DNA from: Methylomonas subterranea
Lineage (GTDB): Bacteria > Pseudomonadota > Gammaproteobacteria > Methylococcales > Methylomonadaceae
NCBI RefSeq assembly: GCF_024505185.1
Contig: NZ_JANIBJ010000009.1
Location: 1-64,000, forward strand
Reading direction: 5' to 3'
DNA length: 64,000 nucleotides
The position numbers and the translations under genes are program-made. This document shows positions 1-11,161 of this stretch, piece after piece. The notes under the pieces are model-generated. The model saw nothing but the letters and a program-made list of their open reading frames with translations. It did no database searches and had not been told where the DNA came from. Each line of letters opens with the position of its first letter. Position 1 is the first letter of the stretch.

Positions 1-165
1 CTCCTTGCGGGAGAGGGGGCTTTTGCGACACCCTCCCTTGAGGGTTGGGAGTGATGGGGTGAAAACCAATAAACTATTATTTTATTTACCCTCATCCTAA
101 CCTTCTCCTTTATGCCCCGCGGGTGCGGCGGGAGAAGGGACTGATAGGCTTTGACGACAAACTCA
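1..165. repeat. REP-like palindromic intergenic repeat
   Basis: There is no gene in the first 243 bases. The stretch is built of G-run and C-run arms (GGGAGAGGG, GGGTTGGGAGTGATGGGG, then CCCTCATCCTAACC and GGCGGGAGAAGGG) that can fold back on each other. The same style of arms occurs at 31276-31369, so this is probably a dispersed REP/REPIN-type element lying downstream of bamC. No T-tract terminator is obvious in it. Confidence 0.5.
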
Positions 166-243
166 TCCATGCGGGACTGACGGCACCCCGGCGAATAAGG
201 CGGTCCCGGAGCGAGGCATGACTTGCGGAATAATCAAGGCCGC

Positions 244-1065
244 TTAGTCGTGTGCGGCCGGATTTTCGGTGTTTTCCGCCGGTTGCTGGCCGGTGGCGGG
301 TTGCGCCGGCACTTCGGGCTCATCGTTCTGATCGACCGCCTGATTGATACCTTCGGTAATCAGTTTCAACAAGGCGTTGGCGGCGGGGCTGGACAGATTT
401 TTGCCTTGCTCGTCCTGCACGGTGACTTCGCTGGTTTGCGGTCCAAGCCCCCGCACGCTGATGCGGTATTCCTGTTCCCGGCTCGGATCGTCGCCGAACA
501 GAAAATTGAATTCGTCCCAGATGCTTTCGTCCTTGACCTGAACCGCGTCCGGATCGTATTTGACGTAAAAATAGCCTTTGTCGATATTGCGCTCGACGAT
601 CTCGACTTTTTTCCGGGTCAAAGCCCGGCCCACCATGCGGGTCGCCGGCATCTTGGCTTGATCGATTTGCAAACTGCTGGCGCCGGCCGGCGCCGAGGCC
701 TCGGTTTGCGCTTCGGCGTTGGTCTCGGCGGCTGCGGGTTCGGACGGCTCTGTTTTGCTTGCGCCAACGCCATGGTTATCCGGACGGTCTTGCGCGACAT
801 CGGCCTCCGCGCCGGTTTCCGGATTGGCCGCGGCGGATGCGGAAACCGGGCCGGCTTCGTCGGCCGATGCCGCGGGTTCAGCCGTGGCCACGCGCTCCAA
901 GCCCTTGTTTTTCAGGTCGTCGGGAATGATCAATTCCGGAATTTCCGAGGTGAATTGATAATCCCTCTCCTTGTCGGGAAACCAGCTCTTGATGGTGCCG
1001 CAGGCCGAAAGTCCGCACAGGATCAAACCGCCGGCCATCCCGCGCTGCATGCTGTTTTTATTCAT
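244..1065 (-). CDS. bamC: Outer membrane assembly lipoprotein BamC
   Basis: BamC (NlpB) is a lipoprotein of the BAM complex, which folds beta-barrel proteins into the outer membrane. The 273-residue protein starts with a short signal peptide ending in the lipobox LSAC, followed by the Pro/Asp-rich unstructured stretch containing FPDKERDYQ that in this family binds BamD. A low-complexity Ala/Glu/Pro linker leads to the C-terminal domain. The start at 1065 is chosen because it puts the basic and hydrophobic signal sequence at the N-terminus. An upstream frame to 1131 exists but would overlap dapA. It lies 2 bases after dapA, the dapA-bamC order known from many gammaproteobacteria. The acidic linker is longer than in E. 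coli. Confidence 0.88.
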   Translation of the reverse strand: MNKNSMQRGMAGGLILCGLSACGTIKSWFPDKERDYQFTSEIPELIIPDDLKNKGLERVATAEPAASADEAGPVSASAAANPETGAEADVAQDRPDNHGVGASKTEPSEPAAAETNAEAQTEASAPAGASSLQIDQAKMPATRMVGRALTRKKVEIVERNIDKGYFYVKYDPDAVQVKDESIWDEFNFLFGDDPSREQEYRISVRGLGPQTSEVTVQDEQGKNLSSPAANALLKLITEGINQAVDQNDEPEVPAQPATGQQPAENTENPAAHD

Positions 1066-1067
1066 GG

Positions 1068-1943
1068 TTACAAAACGCCGGCTTGCTGCATGGCGGCGCG
1101 GACCGGCGGGACGCAGTCTTCGCTCAACCAAGTCAAAGGCAGGCGGATGCCCTTACCCATCAGGCCCATTTCCGCCACCGCCCATTTCACCGGAATCGGA
1201 TTCGATTGAATAAACAGGCTGTCGTGCAAGCCGGCCAATTTGGCATCCAAGGCCTCGGCGCTCGCCCGGTCGCCGCGCAAGGCGGCGGCCAGCATCTCGC
1301 GCAGCAAGCGCGGTGCCACGTTACCCGTTACCGTGATACTGCCGTTACCGCCCAACAGGCAAAATTCCAGGCTGCTGGCGTCGTCGCCGGTATACAAGGC
1401 GAAATCGTCACCGGTCAGCGCGCGAATTTGCCGGACCCGCTCCAGTTTGCCGGTGGCTTCCTTGACGCCGACGATATTACGAATGCGGGACAGGCGGCCG
1501 ACGGTTTCCGGCAACAAGTCGCAGCCGGTTCTGCCGGGAACGTTGTATAGAATCTGCGGAATATCCACCGCCTCGGCCACGGCTTTATAATGCCGGTACA
1601 AGCCTTCCTGAGTCGGTTTGTTGTAATACGGCGTCACCAGCAAACAGGCATCGGCGCCGGCCTGCTTGGCGCGCTGGGTCAGGCGTATCGCTTCGCGGGT
1701 GCAATTGGCGCCGGTCCCGGCAATCACAGGCATGCGGCCGGCCACGTAATCGACCACCGTTTTGATGGCTTGGCAATGTTCGTCTTCGTCCAAGGTGGCC
1801 GATTCGCCGGTGGTGCCCACCGCGACCAGCGCATCCGTACCTTGCTCGACATGAAACTCCACCAACTTTTTCAGACTCACGTTGTCCACCGCGCCGTCTT
1901 CAGTCATCGGGGTTACCAGAGCAACGATACTACCTTGAATCAT
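1068..1943 (-). CDS. dapA: 4-hydroxy-tetrahydrodipicolinate synthase
   Basis: DapA condenses pyruvate with aspartate semialdehyde, the first committed step of lysine and diaminopimelate synthesis, in the cytoplasm. The 291-residue protein has the full TIM-barrel length. With the start at 1943, the Schiff-base lysine falls at residue 161 in GVKEATGK and the catalytic tyrosine at 133 in YNVPGRTG, matching E. coli numbering. GTTGES near residue 44 is the pyruvate-binding loop. An ATG two codons upstream (1949) is a possible alternative. It is first in a dapA-bamC operon, about 100 bases downstream of the PAP2 gene. Confidence 0.95.
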   Translation of the reverse strand: MIQGSIVALVTPMTEDGAVDNVSLKKLVEFHVEQGTDALVAVGTTGESATLDEDEHCQAIKTVVDYVAGRMPVIAGTGANCTREAIRLTQRAKQAGADACLLVTPYYNKPTQEGLYRHYKAVAEAVDIPQILYNVPGRTGCDLLPETVGRLSRIRNIVGVKEATGKLERVRQIRALTGDDFALYTGDDASSLEFCLLGGNGSITVTGNVAPRLLREMLAAALRGDRASAEALDAKLAGLHDSLFIQSNPIPVKWAVAEMGLMGKGIRLPLTWLSEDCVPPVRAAMQQAGVL

Positions 1944-2041
1944 GCACATCTCTCGTCAAAATTTTTCCAAAAACAGCGGCCATTATAACAAGCTCACCGG
2001 TAAAACCCAGCGCGTTATATCCGGCTTGCCGGCCGGCGGTC

Positions 2042-2746
2042 TCAGGGGATGCGGTCCGAAACGGCATGCCCCATGCTTTTACGCACAAACCAGCCGTAGT
2101 AGAGGGCGTAGGCCACCAGAAACACTAGATAGCCCGACCATAAAATATCCGAAACGAAATGGCCTCCCGCCGTCATGCGGGTAAATCCCATGGTCCAGGC
2201 CAAGGCCAGCGTCAGCACGAAATACAGCACCTTATGATTTTGCGACAAAAAATACAGCACAAAAAAACCGTATCCAACCGAACAATGTCCGCAGACAAAG
2301 GATTTGTCCGGTGTCCGGCCCAATTTCAGCGGCGGCACATAAACGTACTGGCCACCGAACTGCTCGATGTGTACCGGTCTCGGCCGGCCCCAATGATCCT
2401 TGACGATCAGATTGACCAGCAAGCCCGGCCCGATTGCAATCACTAGCAGGATGTACAGCGCCCTTCTGCGAAAGCGCCGGGTAAAACTGTGAAAATGGCC
2501 GCTGACAAATACCGTCAGGGCCGACAACCCGGCAATTACCGTGAACGGAAAAGCGTAGTCGTAAAGCACCTTCAACAGGCCCCAATGTTGATACGGCCAA
2601 TCGGCCAGCGCATGCCCGGGATGATAAAAAAGCGCGGCCAGCCGCATGTCCAGATCGGTCAGCCAAAACAGCAAGGTCGTGAAAGCAGCCAGCGACAGTA
2701 ATACCGCCAATTCGGTCCTGGCTCTTCTGATGGTTTGATGCGGCAT
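2042..2746 (-). CDS. PAP2-family membrane phosphatase
   Basis: This is a 234-residue integral membrane protein of the PAP2 / type 2 phosphatidic acid phosphatase superfamily, which dephosphorylates lipid phosphates at the membrane face. All three signature blocks are present: KDHWGRPRP, then CGH in FVCGHCSVG (the usual PSGH serine is Cys), then TRMTAGGHFVSD with the catalytic His and Asp. Around six hydrophobic helices are visible. It starts 1 base after the stop of the glycosyltransferase at 2748 and is probably co-transcribed with it. That pairing hints at lipid A or undecaprenyl-phosphate modification, which is inference. Substrate unknown. Confidence 0.82.
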   Translation of the reverse strand: MPHQTIRRARTELAVLLSLAAFTTLLFWLTDLDMRLAALFYHPGHALADWPYQHWGLLKVLYDYAFPFTVIAGLSALTVFVSGHFHSFTRRFRRRALYILLVIAIGPGLLVNLIVKDHWGRPRPVHIEQFGGQYVYVPPLKLGRTPDKSFVCGHCSVGYGFFVLYFLSQNHKVLYFVLTLALAWTMGFTRMTAGGHFVSDILWSGYLVFLVAYALYYGWFVRKSMGHAVSDRIP

Positions 2747-2747
2747 G

Positions 2748-4271
2748 TCACTCCTTGTTGAAAGCCAAGCGGGCCGGCTCCGGCCACGCTGTCAGATTTT
2801 CGCCCAGGTAAATATAATAAGGCGAAGCGGGTTTATTGGGATTGGCCACTTGCGCAACGAAACGAAAGCGGACGAAGGCATCCTTCAGAGCTTGCGGCAA
2901 GGTGTCTTCCGGCCTTTCGCCGACTATGAAGGCATTTTTGCCGATATATCGTTCCGGCCCCGGCCATACTTCGTACTGGCTCATGATCAGGCCGGATTCT
3001 TCATAACGGTAAACTTGCGGGTGGTCCGGCAGATAAAAACCCAGCTGGCTGGCCAGATAGCGGTGCCCCAGGGCCACGATAAACGTATCGCTAAGCCTCC
3101 CTGGCTGGGCGCTCAATCGTTCGTTGTGCACGCTGACGGCCAGTTCCCGCCAGCTTTCGAAGCGTTTGGTCGGATCCCAGGCCGTGCCCTTCAGAGCAGA
3201 CACTTGCAGCAGCAGTGGCAGCACATAGGTCATGCCCACCAACATAAAGCCGAAACCCAAGGCAAATTTAACGGTTTTCCGCCAGGCACCCACCGCCCAA
3301 CGGCCGGCCAGCAAAATCAATCCGCTGAAATAAAACGGCATGGGCCAATTGCCCTGGACTTTTTGCAGCAAACTCAACAGCAGGACAGCCAGCAACAGCA
3401 GCGGCCCCATCAGCCATAAAAACCGTTGTTCCGCATCGAGACGCCTGAAACCCCAGGCATCGCGCAAACCGGTCCATATCACTAACAAGCAGATCACGGG
3501 CGACAGCAGCAACAGCTGGTACAGCATGAAGTCGCGCGCATGACTGAAATGCCGGCCCAGATCGGCGGCCCGATCCGAACCGAAATGCCCCTTGCTATGG
3601 CCGAACATGACCCAGTCATGCTGTTGGTTCCACCACAAAATGGGCGCGGCGGCCAACACCATGGGCAGCAAATACAACCAATATTGGCGCTTTAAACAAT
3701 GTCGGCGCGACGGGTCGCCGGCCAAAAACACCAGCAGCAGAATCGGCAGGGCGATAGCCGCCTGCTTGCTCAACAAGGCGGCGGCGCTGGCGCAACCCGC
3801 CCACAACCAGGCGCGCGCATCGCCATCGAACAAGGCCCGGCGCAAATAATACAAGGCCATGATCCAGAAGCAATACAGGGGCGGATCGATGGTCATCAAA
3901 AAATTCGCCAGCACGTTGATAGGCGTGGCCAGCATCAGCAACAAAGCCATGGCTGCGGCGCGGGCGCCGTAAAATGCCTTGGCCGTGGCATGAAAATAAG
4001 CCAGAAACACCGTCCCCAACACCAGCGTGGGCAAGCGCACCACGGCCGTATAGTCGCCGAACAACCAGGTGGCAATGCCTATCAACCAAGCCACCATGGG
4101 CGGCTTGCTGTAATAACACCAATCCGGCCGCCGCGACCAGTCCCAGTAGTAACTTTCGTCGCCGATCAGGTTCAAATCGCTGCCGAACAGGAAGCCGCCG
4201 CGCAACAGCAACAGCGCAAGCAACACGATAAACAGATGGCCATCGACCCAGCGCAAGATTCTTTCCAACAT
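2748..4271 (-). CDS. ArnT/PMT-like membrane glycosyltransferase (GT39/GT83 type)
   Basis: A 507-residue polytopic membrane protein of the PMT/ArnT class, which moves a sugar from an undecaprenyl-phosphate carrier to lipid or protein on the periplasmic side. The N-terminus shows a first membrane helix, then the family loop with GDESYYWDWS (acidic catalytic position) and YYSKPPM, the conserved 'YxKPPL' block. About ten further helices follow, then a soluble C-terminal tail. The start at 4271 is chosen because the longer frame to 4406 would run inside recJ. It lies 7 bases after recJ and 1 base before the PAP2 gene. Acceptor not predictable. Confidence 0.82.
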   Translation of the reverse strand: MLERILRWVDGHLFIVLLALLLLRGGFLFGSDLNLIGDESYYWDWSRRPDWCYYSKPPMVAWLIGIATWLFGDYTAVVRLPTLVLGTVFLAYFHATAKAFYGARAAAMALLLMLATPINVLANFLMTIDPPLYCFWIMALYYLRRALFDGDARAWLWAGCASAAALLSKQAAIALPILLLVFLAGDPSRRHCLKRQYWLYLLPMVLAAAPILWWNQQHDWVMFGHSKGHFGSDRAADLGRHFSHARDFMLYQLLLLSPVICLLVIWTGLRDAWGFRRLDAEQRFLWLMGPLLLLAVLLLSLLQKVQGNWPMPFYFSGLILLAGRWAVGAWRKTVKFALGFGFMLVGMTYVLPLLLQVSALKGTAWDPTKRFESWRELAVSVHNERLSAQPGRLSDTFIVALGHRYLASQLGFYLPDHPQVYRYEESGLIMSQYEVWPGPERYIGKNAFIVGERPEDTLPQALKDAFVRFRFVAQVANPNKPASPYYIYLGENLTAWPEPARLAFNKE

Positions 4272-4278
4272 ATCGGCG

Positions 4279-6024
4279 CTACTCCAGTTTTTCCAGATAT
4301 TGCAACTGCAATTGCACGGCGCGTTGCCCGCGATATTCGTTGACATCCAGCTTGTATACCGCCTTGACCTTGCGGCAACCCAGCCACAGCTCCGGCTTGT
4401 CGGCAAAAAAAGCGATGGCGTCGATCAACAGACTGCTGAAAGGCAGCTTCAACACGAACTTCAGGTGCTGCCTGCCGACGACCCGGCATTGATAGACATC
4501 GAATACCCCGTCGAAGGCCGGCTCCGGAAAGGCCTGCCCCCAAATAGCGGCCTGCTGTAGCTGTTCGGCGAATGCCAGTGTTAGATGCCCTGGGTCCAGT
4601 TGACCGTCCGACCAGGCTTTTTGCTCCAGATCGACCTGCGTCAATCGGGCGGCCACCGCATCGGCGAACAACAAGGCAAAATGCGGATAATCGTGCAGTT
4701 TGATCGTCAAGCCGGCCGCCATGGCATGACCGCCGAACTTGCTCAACAATTGCGGGTGGCCGGCGGCAATATCGCTCAGCACGTCGCGGATGTGCACGCC
4801 ATTGATGGAACGGGCCGAGCCTTTCAGTTCGCCGTTTTCCGCCGGCGCGAAGGCAATCACCGGCCGATGCAATCTGTCCTTGATCCGCGAAGCCAGGATG
4901 CCGATGACGCCCTGGTGCCAGTTGGCATCGTACAAACACACGCCCGCCGGCACATGCTGTTCGTCCAGCGCCTTCATGTCCGCCAGCAAGGCCATGGCCT
5001 CGTTTTTCATTTGGCCCTCGACCTCCTTTCTGTCCTGATTCAGGGCGTCGAGTTGCGCGGCAATCTCTTTCGCCAAATCGGCGTCCGTAGTCAGCAGGCA
5101 TTGGATACCCAGGGACATATCGTCCATGCGTCCGGCGGCATTCAAGCGCGGCGCAATGGCAAAGCCCAAATCGGCGGCGTGGATATTGGCTAGCTGGCGG
5201 CCGGAAATTTCCGCCAGGGCTTTGATGCCGCATTGGCATTGTCCCGAGCGTATACGCAACAAGCCCTGATGCACCAAAACCCGGTTGACGTGATCCAACG
5301 CCACCACATCGGCCACCGTACCCAGCGCCACGTAATCGAGCAATTGCGCCAGATTGGGTTCCGCCAATCCGTTCTTTTCGAACCAATGCAGCTCCCGCAA
5401 CCGTATCCTTAAGGCCATCAACACATAAAACATCACCCCCACCCCGGCGATATTGCCGCTGGGAAATTTGTCTTCCGGCAAATTGGGATTGACGATGGCA
5501 TCGGCGGCGGGCAATTCATGGCCGGGCAAATGATGATCGGTAATCAGCACCGCCATGCCGGCGGCCTTGGCGGCCTTGACGCCTTCGATGCTGGAAATGC
5601 CGTTATCCACGGTCAGGATGATATCGGGACGCTGCTGCTTGACCAGTTCGACGATTTCCGGCGTCAGACCGTAACCGTATTCGAAGCGGTTGGGCACCAC
5701 GAAATTCAGATTCCGCATCCCCAGCAAGGCCAGCCCCTTGATGGCCAGCGCGCAACTAGTGGCGCCGTCGGCGTCGAAATCGGCCACCACCGTCAAGGCT
5801 TTTTGCTGTTGCAGCGCGCCGATCAAGTGTTCCACCATGCCCTGCATGCCGCTCAATAGCCAGGGCGAAGGCAATTTGGCCAGAGAGCGCTCGAGTTCGT
5901 CCGCTTGCCGTATGCCCCGGCTGGCGAAAATACGCTGCAAAACCGGATCCAAATCGCCCAGCTGGACTGCTCCAGACAATTGCGGCCGTTGCGCTATAAC
6001 TTTTTTAACGCCTTGCAGATACAT
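4279..6024 (-). CDS. recJ: Single-stranded-DNA-specific exonuclease RecJ
   Basis: RecJ is a 5'-3' single-strand DNA exonuclease of the DHH phosphoesterase superfamily, acting in RecF-pathway recombination and mismatch repair. The 581-residue length is usual. Visible motifs are DFDADG at residues 82-87 (motif I; commonly DYDADG), the name-giving DHH at 163-165 and LNAAGRMDD in the middle of the protein, followed by the DHHA1 and OB-like C-terminal parts. No good Shine-Dalgarno precedes the ATG at 6024. The thrC terminator hairpin ends only 10 bases upstream, so translation initiation or readthrough control here is unusual. Confidence 0.95.
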   Translation of the reverse strand: MYLQGVKKVIAQRPQLSGAVQLGDLDPVLQRIFASRGIRQADELERSLAKLPSPWLLSGMQGMVEHLIGALQQQKALTVVADFDADGATSCALAIKGLALLGMRNLNFVVPNRFEYGYGLTPEIVELVKQQRPDIILTVDNGISSIEGVKAAKAAGMAVLITDHHLPGHELPAADAIVNPNLPEDKFPSGNIAGVGVMFYVLMALRIRLRELHWFEKNGLAEPNLAQLLDYVALGTVADVVALDHVNRVLVHQGLLRIRSGQCQCGIKALAEISGRQLANIHAADLGFAIAPRLNAAGRMDDMSLGIQCLLTTDADLAKEIAAQLDALNQDRKEVEGQMKNEAMALLADMKALDEQHVPAGVCLYDANWHQGVIGILASRIKDRLHRPVIAFAPAENGELKGSARSINGVHIRDVLSDIAAGHPQLLSKFGGHAMAAGLTIKLHDYPHFALLFADAVAARLTQVDLEQKAWSDGQLDPGHLTLAFAEQLQQAAIWGQAFPEPAFDGVFDVYQCRVVGRQHLKFVLKLPFSSLLIDAIAFFADKPELWLGCRKVKAVYKLDVNEYRGQRAVQLQLQYLEKLE

Positions 6025-6034
6025 ATCGGGCTAT

Positions 6035-6059
6035 AAAAAAGCCGGCAACCGCCGGCTTT
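6035..6059 (-). terminator. Rho-independent terminator of thrC
   Basis: Read on the minus strand the site is a 9-bp stem (AAAGCCGGC pairing with GCCGGCTTT), a GGTT loop and a run of six T in total. It lies 19 bases after the thrC stop and immediately before recJ, so it probably ends the alaC-hom-thrC message and limits readthrough into recJ. Confidence 0.85.
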
Positions 6060-6078
6060 GAAATCGTCATTCCGTTAA

Positions 6079-7173
6079 TTACATATTATCCAGAATGGCT
6101 TTTTTGACCGCATCCAAGGTGGCTTCTATGGTCACCGGATGGGCGTCCCGGCATTGGCTGATGGCGATGTCCGGGTCCTTGATGCCGTTGCCGGTCAGGG
6201 TGCAGACGATGCGGCTGCCCTCGGGAATCTTGCCGCTGCCTATATCCTGCAGGGCGCCGGCCAGAGAAGTCGCCGAAGCCGGTTCGCAGAATACGCCTTC
6301 GTATTGCGACAGCATTTTTTGCGCCGCCAGAATTTGCTGGTCGGTTTGCGAATCGAACCAGCCGCCGGACTCCCGTTGCGCCTTCCAGGCCAGATCCCAG
6401 GATTGCGGATGGCCGATGCGAATGGCGGTGGCCACGGTCTCCGGATGATCGATCATTTTACCGGCCACGAACGGCGCCGCGCCGGCGGCCTGATAACCGC
6501 ACATGACGGGGCGCGTGGCGGCCACGGCCGGCAACCCCGGCTGGTCTTGCGCGTATTCGGTGTAGCCCATCCAGTAGGCGGAAATGTTGCCGGCGTTGCC
6601 GACCGGCAAACAGTGATAATCCGGCGCCCCGCCCAGCTCGTCTATGATTTCGAAGGCGGCGGTTTTCTGCCCTTGCAGGCGGAACGGATTGATGGAATTG
6701 ACGATGGCAACCGGCGCATGGTCGGCAATTTGCTTGACGATATTCATGCCGGCATCGAAATTGCCGTTGATCTGAATGATTTGCGCGCCGTACATCAGGG
6801 TTTGCGCCAATTTTCCCAAGGCGATCTTGCCTTCCGGGATCAACACGAAGGCCTTGATGCCGGCGCGCACCGCATAGGCGGCGGCCGAGGCCGAGGTGTT
6901 ACCGGTCGAGGCGCAGATTATGGCTCGACTGCCCTCTTCCACCGCCTTGGTGACCGCCATGGTCATGCCGCGGTCCTTGAAGGATCCGGTTGGGTTCAGG
7001 CCCTCGAATTTGACGAAAATCTCCACATCCTTACCGATCAGGCGCGGAATGTTCTCCAGTCGGATCAGCGGAGTATTGCCTTCGCATAGGCTGATCAAGC
7101 GGGTGTCGGCGGATACCGGCAGACGGTTGCGGTAGCGTTCGATGAGTCCGGTGTAACGTTGTTGTGTTGCCAT
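6079..7173 (-). CDS. thrC: Threonine synthase
   Basis: ThrC converts O-phosphohomoserine to threonine with pyridoxal phosphate, the last step of threonine synthesis. At 364 residues it is the short form (fold type II), unlike the roughly 430-residue E. coli enzyme. The PLP lysine is in GSFKDRGMTMA, the phosphate-binding loop is ASTGNTSASAAAY, and LPVGNAGNISAYW is the second conserved loop. It follows hom by 3 bases, and the pair should be translated together. The hairpin at 6035-6059 closes the unit. Confidence 0.95.
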   Translation of the reverse strand: MATQQRYTGLIERYRNRLPVSADTRLISLCEGNTPLIRLENIPRLIGKDVEIFVKFEGLNPTGSFKDRGMTMAVTKAVEEGSRAIICASTGNTSASAAAYAVRAGIKAFVLIPEGKIALGKLAQTLMYGAQIIQINGNFDAGMNIVKQIADHAPVAIVNSINPFRLQGQKTAAFEIIDELGGAPDYHCLPVGNAGNISAYWMGYTEYAQDQPGLPAVAATRPVMCGYQAAGAAPFVAGKMIDHPETVATAIRIGHPQSWDLAWKAQRESGGWFDSQTDQQILAAQKMLSQYEGVFCEPASATSLAGALQDIGSGKIPEGSRIVCTLTGNGIKDPDIAISQCRDAHPVTIEATLDAVKKAILDNM

Positions 7174-7176
7174 TTA

Positions 7177-8487
7177 TTATCCTAAAGTTTCCAGGCGAAT
7201 GCGGGCGACCTTGCCGGTGACGGTTGCCAAGGCCTCGATTTCGGCCATCGCCGCGTTCATTTCTTTTTCCAGGGTCTGCTGCGTCAGCATGATGATGGGC
7301 ACCGATGATTCGCCGGCCGGCGGCTCTTTCTGAATCAGCGCTTCAATGCTGATTTGATGCGCGGCCAGAATGCGAGTCACATCGGCCAGCACGCCGGGCT
7401 TGTCTTCGGCGGTCAGGCGCAGGTAATAAGCAGTGTGGATATCGTCGGCGGGCAATACCGGCGTATCGACCAGTGCATTGGCCTGAAAAGCCAGATGCGG
7501 CACGCGGTTTTCCGGGTCGCTGGTCATGGCCCGCACCACATCCACCAGATCGGCCACCACGGCGGAAGCAGTGGGCTCGGCGCCGGCGCCGGCGCCGTAA
7601 TAAAGCGTCGGCCCCACCGCATCGCCGCATACCAGCACCGCATTCATGACGCCGTCGACATTGGCGATCAAGCGGCGCTTAGGGATCAGGGTCGGATGCA
7701 CGCGCAGTTCGATACCGGTGTCGGTCTTGCGGGCGATACCCAGGTTTTTGATCCGATAGCCCAGCGCTTCGGCGTATTCGACATCCAGGCGGGTAATGTT
7801 GGTGATGCCCTCGGTGAAGACCTTGTCGAACTGCAGCGGAATGCCGAAGGCAATCGAGGCCAGTATGGTCAGTTTGTGGCCGGCGTCTATGCCTTCCACG
7901 TCGAACGTGGGGTCGGCTTCGGCATAACCAAGGGCTTGCGCCTCTTTTAATACCTCATCGAAATCGCGACCCTTGTCGCGCATCTCGGTGAGAATGAAAT
8001 TGCCTGTACCGTTGATGATGCCGGCCAGCCATTTGATGCGGTTGCCGCTCAAACCTTCGCGAATGGCTTTGATGATGGGGATGCCGCCGGCCACCGCCGC
8101 CTCGAACATCACCATGACGCCCTTGCGGCTGGCTTCGGCGAAAATCTCGTTGCCGTGCAGGGCAATCAAGGCCTTGTTGGCGGTCACTACGTGCTTGCCG
8201 TTGGCAATCGCGGTCATCACCAGCTGTTTGGCCAAGTCATAACCGCCGATCAGTTCCACCACCACGTCGATCTCGGGATCGTTGACGATTTCAAACGGAT
8301 CGGCCGTCAATGCCATGCCTTGGGTGTCGCAAATGCGCGGTTGAGTCAGATGCCGCGCGGAGGCCCGGCTGACCAGGATTTCCCGCCCGGCCCGGCGGGC
8401 GATTTCCTCGGCATTCCTTTTCAGTACGTTGACGGTGCCGCCGCCGACGGTTCCCAATCCTAAAACCCCAACTTTTACCGGCTTCAA
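7177..8487 (-). CDS. hom: Homoserine dehydrogenase
   Basis: Hom reduces aspartate semialdehyde to homoserine, feeding threonine and methionine synthesis. The 436-residue monofunctional enzyme begins with the nucleotide-binding GLGTVGGGTVNVL, continues with the catalytic domain (KALIALHG, INGTGNFIL, AEADPTFDVEGIDAGHK), and ends with an ACT domain (YLRLTAEDKPGVLADVTRIL) that normally gives threonine feedback control. There is no fused aspartokinase. It sits between alaC and thrC. Confidence 0.96.
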   Translation of the reverse strand: MKPVKVGVLGLGTVGGGTVNVLKRNAEEIARRAGREILVSRASARHLTQPRICDTQGMALTADPFEIVNDPEIDVVVELIGGYDLAKQLVMTAIANGKHVVTANKALIALHGNEIFAEASRKGVMVMFEAAVAGGIPIIKAIREGLSGNRIKWLAGIINGTGNFILTEMRDKGRDFDEVLKEAQALGYAEADPTFDVEGIDAGHKLTILASIAFGIPLQFDKVFTEGITNITRLDVEYAEALGYRIKNLGIARKTDTGIELRVHPTLIPKRRLIANVDGVMNAVLVCGDAVGPTLYYGAGAGAEPTASAVVADLVDVVRAMTSDPENRVPHLAFQANALVDTPVLPADDIHTAYYLRLTAEDKPGVLADVTRILAAHQISIEALIQKEPPAGESSVPIIMLTQQTLEKEMNAAMAEIEALATVTGKVARIRLETLG

Positions 8488-8523
8488 ACCCGACTCCTAG
8501 CGCTAAAACAAAAATGCGCGCAA

Positions 8524-9708
8524 TTATACAACGTTGTCTTTCTTCAGCATATTACGGATACTGCGCAAGGCCTGCCGGGTTCTGTGCTCGTTTTCGATCA
8601 GGCTGAAGCGGATATGATCGTCGCCGTGCTGGCCGAAACCGATACCCGGCGACACCGCCACCTTGGCGTCGATAATCAACTTTTTGGCGAATTCGATGGA
8701 GCCCATTTCCCGATAGGCCGCCGGAATCTTGGCCCAGACAAACATGGTGGCCCTGGGTTTTTCCACATGCCAGCCCATGGCGTTCAGGCCGTCGCACAGC
8801 ACGTCACGTCTGGCCTTGTACATGTCGCAAATTTCCTTGACGCAATCCTGCGGGCCTTCCAGCGCGGTAATCGCCGCCACCTGTATCGGCGTAAAGGTAC
8901 CGTAATCCATGTAGGATTTGATGCGGGTCAAGGCGGCCACCAAGGTCGGATTGCCGCACATGAATCCCACTCGCCAACCCGGCATGTTATAACTTTTGGA
9001 CAAGGAGAAAAATTCGACAGCGATGTCCTTGGCGCCTTCCACCTGCAGGATGGACGGTGCCACGTAGCCGTCGAACACGATGTCGGCGTAGGCAATATCG
9101 TGGACGATCCAGATATTGTGTTCCTTGCAGATCGCCACTACTTTCTCGAAGAAATCCAGCTCCACGCATTGGCAGGTTGGATTACCGGGAAAGTTCAGAA
9201 TCAGCATCTTCGGCTTGGGCCAACATTCGGCGATGCCTTTCTGCAATTCTTCAAAAAAGTCGGTGCCGGGCGTCAAGGGCACATGGCGAATATCCGCGCC
9301 GGCAATCACCACGCCGTAGGGATGAATCGGATAGGCCGGGTTAGGCACCAATACCACGTCACCCGGACCCAAGGTCGCCAGCGCCAGATGCGACAGGCCT
9401 TCCTTAGAGCCGATGGTGACGATGGCTTCGCTGTTAAAATCCAGATCGACGTCGAAACGGTTTTTATACCAACTGCAAATCGCCTTGCGCAAGCGAGGTA
9501 TGCCCTTGGAAACCGAATAGCGGTGAGTGTCGTCGCGTTGCGCCACTTCCAGCATCTTGTCGAGAATATGCTTGGGAGTCGGCTGATCGGGATTGCCCAT
9601 GCCGAAATCGATCACGTCCTCACCCTCGGCTCGCGCCTTGGCTTTCAGCTCATTGACGATGTTGAATACATAAGGCGGGAGGCGGCTGATACGGTGAAAT
9701 TCTTCCAT
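8524..9708 (-). CDS. alaC: Alanine transaminase AlaC (class I/II aminotransferase)
   Basis: AlaC is a PLP-dependent aminotransferase making alanine from pyruvate and glutamate. The 394-residue protein starts [16 protein letters not shown], characteristic of the AlaC/YfdZ group, has [11 protein letters not shown] near the N-terminus, NFPGNPT in the middle and the PLP lysine in [15 protein letters not shown]. It is the first gene of an alaC-hom-thrC unit, with 36 bases to hom. Substrate preference cannot be read from sequence with certainty, since the subgroup includes broader aminotransferases. Confidence 0.88.
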   Translation of the reverse strand: MEEFHRISRLPPYVFNIVNELKAKARAEGEDVIDFGMGNPDQPTPKHILDKMLEVAQRDDTHRYSVSKGIPRLRKAICSWYKNRFDVDLDFNSEAIVTIGSKEGLSHLALATLGPGDVVLVPNPAYPIHPYGVVIAGADIRHVPLTPGTDFFEELQKGIAECWPKPKMLILNFPGNPTCQCVELDFFEKVVAICKEHNIWIVHDIAYADIVFDGYVAPSILQVEGAKDIAVEFFSLSKSYNMPGWRVGFMCGNPTLVAALTRIKSYMDYGTFTPIQVAAITALEGPQDCVKEICDMYKARRDVLCDGLNAMGWHVEKPRATMFVWAKIPAAYREMGSIEFAKKLIIDAKVAVSPGIGFGQHGDDHIRFSLIENEHRTRQALRSIRNMLKKDNVV

Positions 9709-9840
9709 TAATGACTCTTGGGACTCGGGATTGAAGACGACTTACAAGAAAGCCGGCTAAGGTACTGTTGTTATTGGTGGTTGTCAATTTGAACGGCGGG
9801 ATGGAGGCGCCGTGGCTTGCGCCTCCGCCAACCCGCAATC

Positions 9841-11145
<1,305 letters not shown>

Positions 11146-11161
11146 CTAAAATAAATTCTTT

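Noticed and set aside
9804-9830. GC-rich inverted repeat GGAGGCG...GCGCCTCC after purA as a terminator.
   Set aside because: The stem is short, has a long loop and no T-run on the minus strand.
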